Assembly: GCF_900114455.1 (NCBI RefSeq)
Contig: NZ_FOTC01000001.1
Span: 893,058-957,057, forward strand
DNA from: Halogranum rubrum
GTDB lineage: Archaea; Halobacteriota; Halobacteria; Halobacteriales; Haloferacaceae
Reading direction: 5' to 3'
Length of the DNA: 64,000 nucleotides
The translations under genes were made by a program, and so were the position numbers. Position 1 is the first letter of the stretch, and each line of letters opens with the position of its first letter. Under the pieces are notes generated by a model. It was not told where the DNA came from, searched no databases, and was given only the letters and a program-made list of their open reading frames with translations. This document shows positions 62,175 through 64,000 of the stretch, in pieces.

Positions 62175-63014
62175 TCACAGACGAGAGGGAGTCAAAACAG
62201 TTCGCGAGTCAGCAGTCGCCGCCGGGTTCGACTTCGTCGAAGCGGATGTCAGTTCCAGAGGCGAGTCGTCGCCACCAACGGCGGATGTCGCGTGAGACGT
62301 CAGCCACGGGACGAGCACGTCGCCGAGTCGCCGATGCGCTTCGTCGTATGAGAGTGGCGCAGGCGAATCACCGCGTTGGCCGCGATACGAACCGAACTGG
62401 GTGTGGTTCATCCCTTGCACTTCGTGGGTCGTCGAATCCGGGGGGAGTCGAGTCGTCGCCTTCTGGTAGCTCTCTCGGTTGAGGACGGTATCTGCACTCC
62501 CGGTGACGCTGAGGACGGCGAACGACTCGTCGCTCACGTCGTCGTTGCAGTAGGAGGCGAACAAGACGAGACCCTGCACGTCGTTCGAATCAGCGTACTG
62601 ACAGGCAGCGACACCACCGAGTGAATGGCCTCCGACGAACCACGTCCGAATACTGGGATGCTGCGACCGAACGCTCCCAGCGGCGTCGGCGTCGAGAAGT
62701 GCAAGGTTGAGTGGCATCTCCGGGACGAACACCGTGACGTTCGCCTGTCTCACCACCGGTGCGAACGTGCTGTAGTAGGCGTCCGGAGCGACACGCGCAC
62801 CAGGATAGAAGACGACTCCGACGGTCGAGTCGGCGTTCGCTGGAGCGAGAACGTGGACTCCGTCTTCGGTTGTCACGGTCACGCTGGGGTCGTCTACGAC
62901 CTGTTGAATCGACGACGACCCGTGATACGGCATCGAGAAGTAGAGCGCGACACCACTGCTCGCGAGAACCAACACCACGACCACGACGACTACTCCTCGT
63001 TTCCACCGGTTCAT
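62175..63014 (-). CDS. Membrane-tethered alpha/beta hydrolase
   Basis: The 279-residue protein has an N-terminal membrane segment (residues ~6-28; VVVVVVVLVLASSGVALYFS) that acts as an uncleaved anchor, then an alpha/beta hydrolase domain. The nucleophile elbow is GGHSLGG (Ser at about residue 149), the oxyanion-type GVVFYPGARVAPDAY lies near residue 66, and a late HTQFG provides the likely histidine. A catalytic acid is not clear. It is predicted to work outside the cell on an ester or similar substrate. Confidence 0.85.
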   Translation of the reverse strand: MNRWKRGVVVVVVVLVLASSGVALYFSMPYHGSSSIQQVVDDPSVTVTTEDGVHVLAPANADSTVGVVFYPGARVAPDAYYSTFAPVVRQANVTVFVPEMPLNLALLDADAAGSVRSQHPSIRTWFVGGHSLGGVAACQYADSNDVQGLVLFASYCNDDVSDESFAVLSVTGSADTVLNRESYQKATTRLPPDSTTHEVQGMNHTQFGSYRGQRGDSPAPLSYDEAHRRLGDVLVPWLTSHATSAVGGDDSPLELTSASTKSNPAATADSRTVLTPSRL

Positions 63015-63225
63015 GTCCGAGCTAATAGCGTTCCCGTACGACTAACAACTGTTCGGTGGCTCTCCTTGGCGTCACGCTTCGACGCACTCGGTTACTGTCA
63101 GTGAGGAGCGCCCCGCCGCGAACAAGGGTTCGACGTGCGCTACTCTCGATGCAGTCGCACGTCACGGCCGAGTCGGTTGCGGCTATCGAGAGAGGCGACG
63201 CGAGTGTTACGTCACGGAGAACGAC

Positions 63226-64000
63226 CTAACACTCGTCTTCGTCGACGTCGACGCCGCCGTCTCCGTCGCTTCCGTCGCTTCCGTCGCTTCCGTTGCTCTC
63301 ATCTCCGCCTTCGGTTCCGTCGTCCCCGTCGGTCTGCGACGCCACCGTGACGGTGAACTGGTACTGGTGTTCCTCCGGGTCCGGCGCGATGTCGGCGTCG
63401 TCCGGTCGGATGTAGATGTAGTACTGTCCGGGTTCGCCCGCGTACTCTTCGACGTCGCCAGTCGACTCGCCGCTCGGCGTCCGGAGCCTGTAGTCGTAGT
63501 TCAGCGTCGCGTCCTCGGGCGAGGTGAGACTCCAGTCGATACTGACCGTCTCTCCCTGTTCGACGGGGAACGTGTACCAGTCTTGGTCGTAGGTTCCGGT
63601 GAGCGTGTCGGTCACCTGCTCGCCGGATTCGATTTCGGTCGCGTTCTGTCGCTGGTCGTCGCCGTCTTCACTGCCGCTGTCGACGAGCGTACGCGTCTTC
63701 GCCAGTACTGCGTCGGCATCGTCGCCGCCCGTCGTTCCGGCGATGACGACGCTCTCGTCGTACAGGCTGACGAGTGCGTGTGCCTCGCCGTCGTAGTCTT
63801 CGAACCGCTGTTTTACCCCCTCACTGTCCGTCTGGAGGAGGCCGAACTCGTCCGTCGAGAGGACGAAGTCGTCGTTCGTGAGTTCGGTGACGGCGCTCGC
63901 ACTGTCGGCGTCGATAGCGTCGTACTGCGTCGTGAACCGAACCGTTCCGTCCAGCGCGTACCGGGTGAGGTACGGTGAGAACCCGCCGCTGCCGACGACG
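63226..64000 (-). CDS. Secreted protein with PPC-like domain (3' part, runs off window)
   Basis: Only the C-terminal ~257 codons are in the window; the frame stays open to its end (VVGSGGFSPYLTRYALDG...). The part near the end of the gene, residues equal to 63300-63615, has the pre-peptidase C-terminal (PPC) pattern TDTLTGTYDQDWYTFPVEQGETVSI and PGQYYIYIRPDDADI, a calcium-tuned beta domain. The last ~30 residues are acidic, with SDGSDGSDGDGG and a closing cysteine two residues from the end. No PGF-type anchor is seen. It is probably a secreted protease or surface protein tail. Confidence 0.75.
   Translation of the reverse strand, partial: VVGSGGFSPYLTRYALDGTVRFTTQYDAIDADSASAVTELTNDDFVLSTDEFGLLQTDSEGVKQRFEDYDGEAHALVSLYDESVVIAGTTGGDDADAVLAKTRTLVDSGSEDGDDQRQNATEIESGEQVTDTLTGTYDQDWYTFPVEQGETVSIDWSLTSPEDATLNYDYRLRTPSGESTGDVEEYAGEPGQYYIYIRPDDADIAPDPEEHQYQFTVTVASQTDGDDGTEGGDESNGSDGSDGSDGDGGVDVDEDEC

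Noticed and set aside
60832-62295. 487-codon plus-strand frame opposite the MFS gene
   Set aside because: Highly Arg/Asp/Gly-rich shadow without domains; the minus strand has an evident transporter.
1-64000. rRNA and tRNA genes, CRISPR arrays, intact insertion sequences
   Set aside because: I looked for tRNA arm patterns, repeat-spacer spacing, transposase motifs and terminal repeats and saw none; a dedicated scan (tRNAscan-SE, CRISPR finder, ISfinder) would be decisive.

Overview
The window is about 64 kb of chromosome from an extremely halophilic archaeon of the class Halobacteria. GC content is high and almost all proteins are strongly acidic. AT-rich TATA-like boxes lie about 27 bases before start codons with no leader, as expected for leaderless haloarchaeal transcripts. 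Tat signals (RRxFL) with lipoboxes, an archaeosine enzyme (RaSEA), SAMP/MoaD modifiers, a Bat-like PAS-GAF-HTH regulator, PurS/PurQ and PurU all fit this group. A member of the Haloferacales is plausible, but the genus cannot be fixed from the sequence alone. I found no rRNA, tRNA, CRISPR array or intact transposon.

From 1 to 41 kb the content is mostly housekeeping: a KaiC-like protein; a DMT transporter; a GHMP kinase and an ADP-ribosylglycohydrolase sharing a divergent promoter; the guaAb-pyrG nucleotide operon; a PHP phosphoesterase; a saccharopine-dehydrogenase-like protein; an aldo/keto reductase; PEP carboxylase; and a Rieske protein. A potassium module pairs a TVGYGD channel with a divergent operon of two membrane-anchored RCK_C proteins and a ubiquitin-like MoaD/SAMP. 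Then come nucleoside phosphorylase-HPP/Usp, an F420-type LLM enzyme, the Bat-like regulator, purC, twin 53-residue membrane proteins, purU, purS-purQ, raSEA, two paralogous lipoproteins, a VanZ protein and a tungsten/molybdenum aldehyde oxidoreductase. A noncoding stretch at 9,959-10,520 is rich in short palindromes. A small AT-rich island with short cysteine-rich ORFs lies at 39.8-40.8 kb.

The most remarkable region is 41.9-57.8 kb, five consecutive minus-strand genes for giant secreted modular proteins. Four carry cohesin-like modules. Two end in type-I dockerins with intact calcium loops: a CARDB-cohesin-dockerin protein, and a malectin-sugar dehydrogenase propeller-PKD-malectin-dockerin protein. 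One is built of a cohesin, a divergent EIQ repeat and two malectins. Two end in a tandem 85-92-residue helical module I do not recognise; one of these also carries about 20 acidic DADDG repeats. The cluster looks like a self-contained extracellular, sugar-directed cohesin-dockerin assembly. DNA-level module copies (four 290-bp CARDB units, two 283-bp malectin ends) indicate module shuffling or gene conversion inside the locus.

From 58 to 64 kb there is a SAMP1/MoaD operon whose second gene also ends in Gly-Gly, a secreted protein with a PGF-type C-terminal tail, an MFS transporter, an alpha/beta hydrolase, and the 3' part of another secreted protein that runs off the window.
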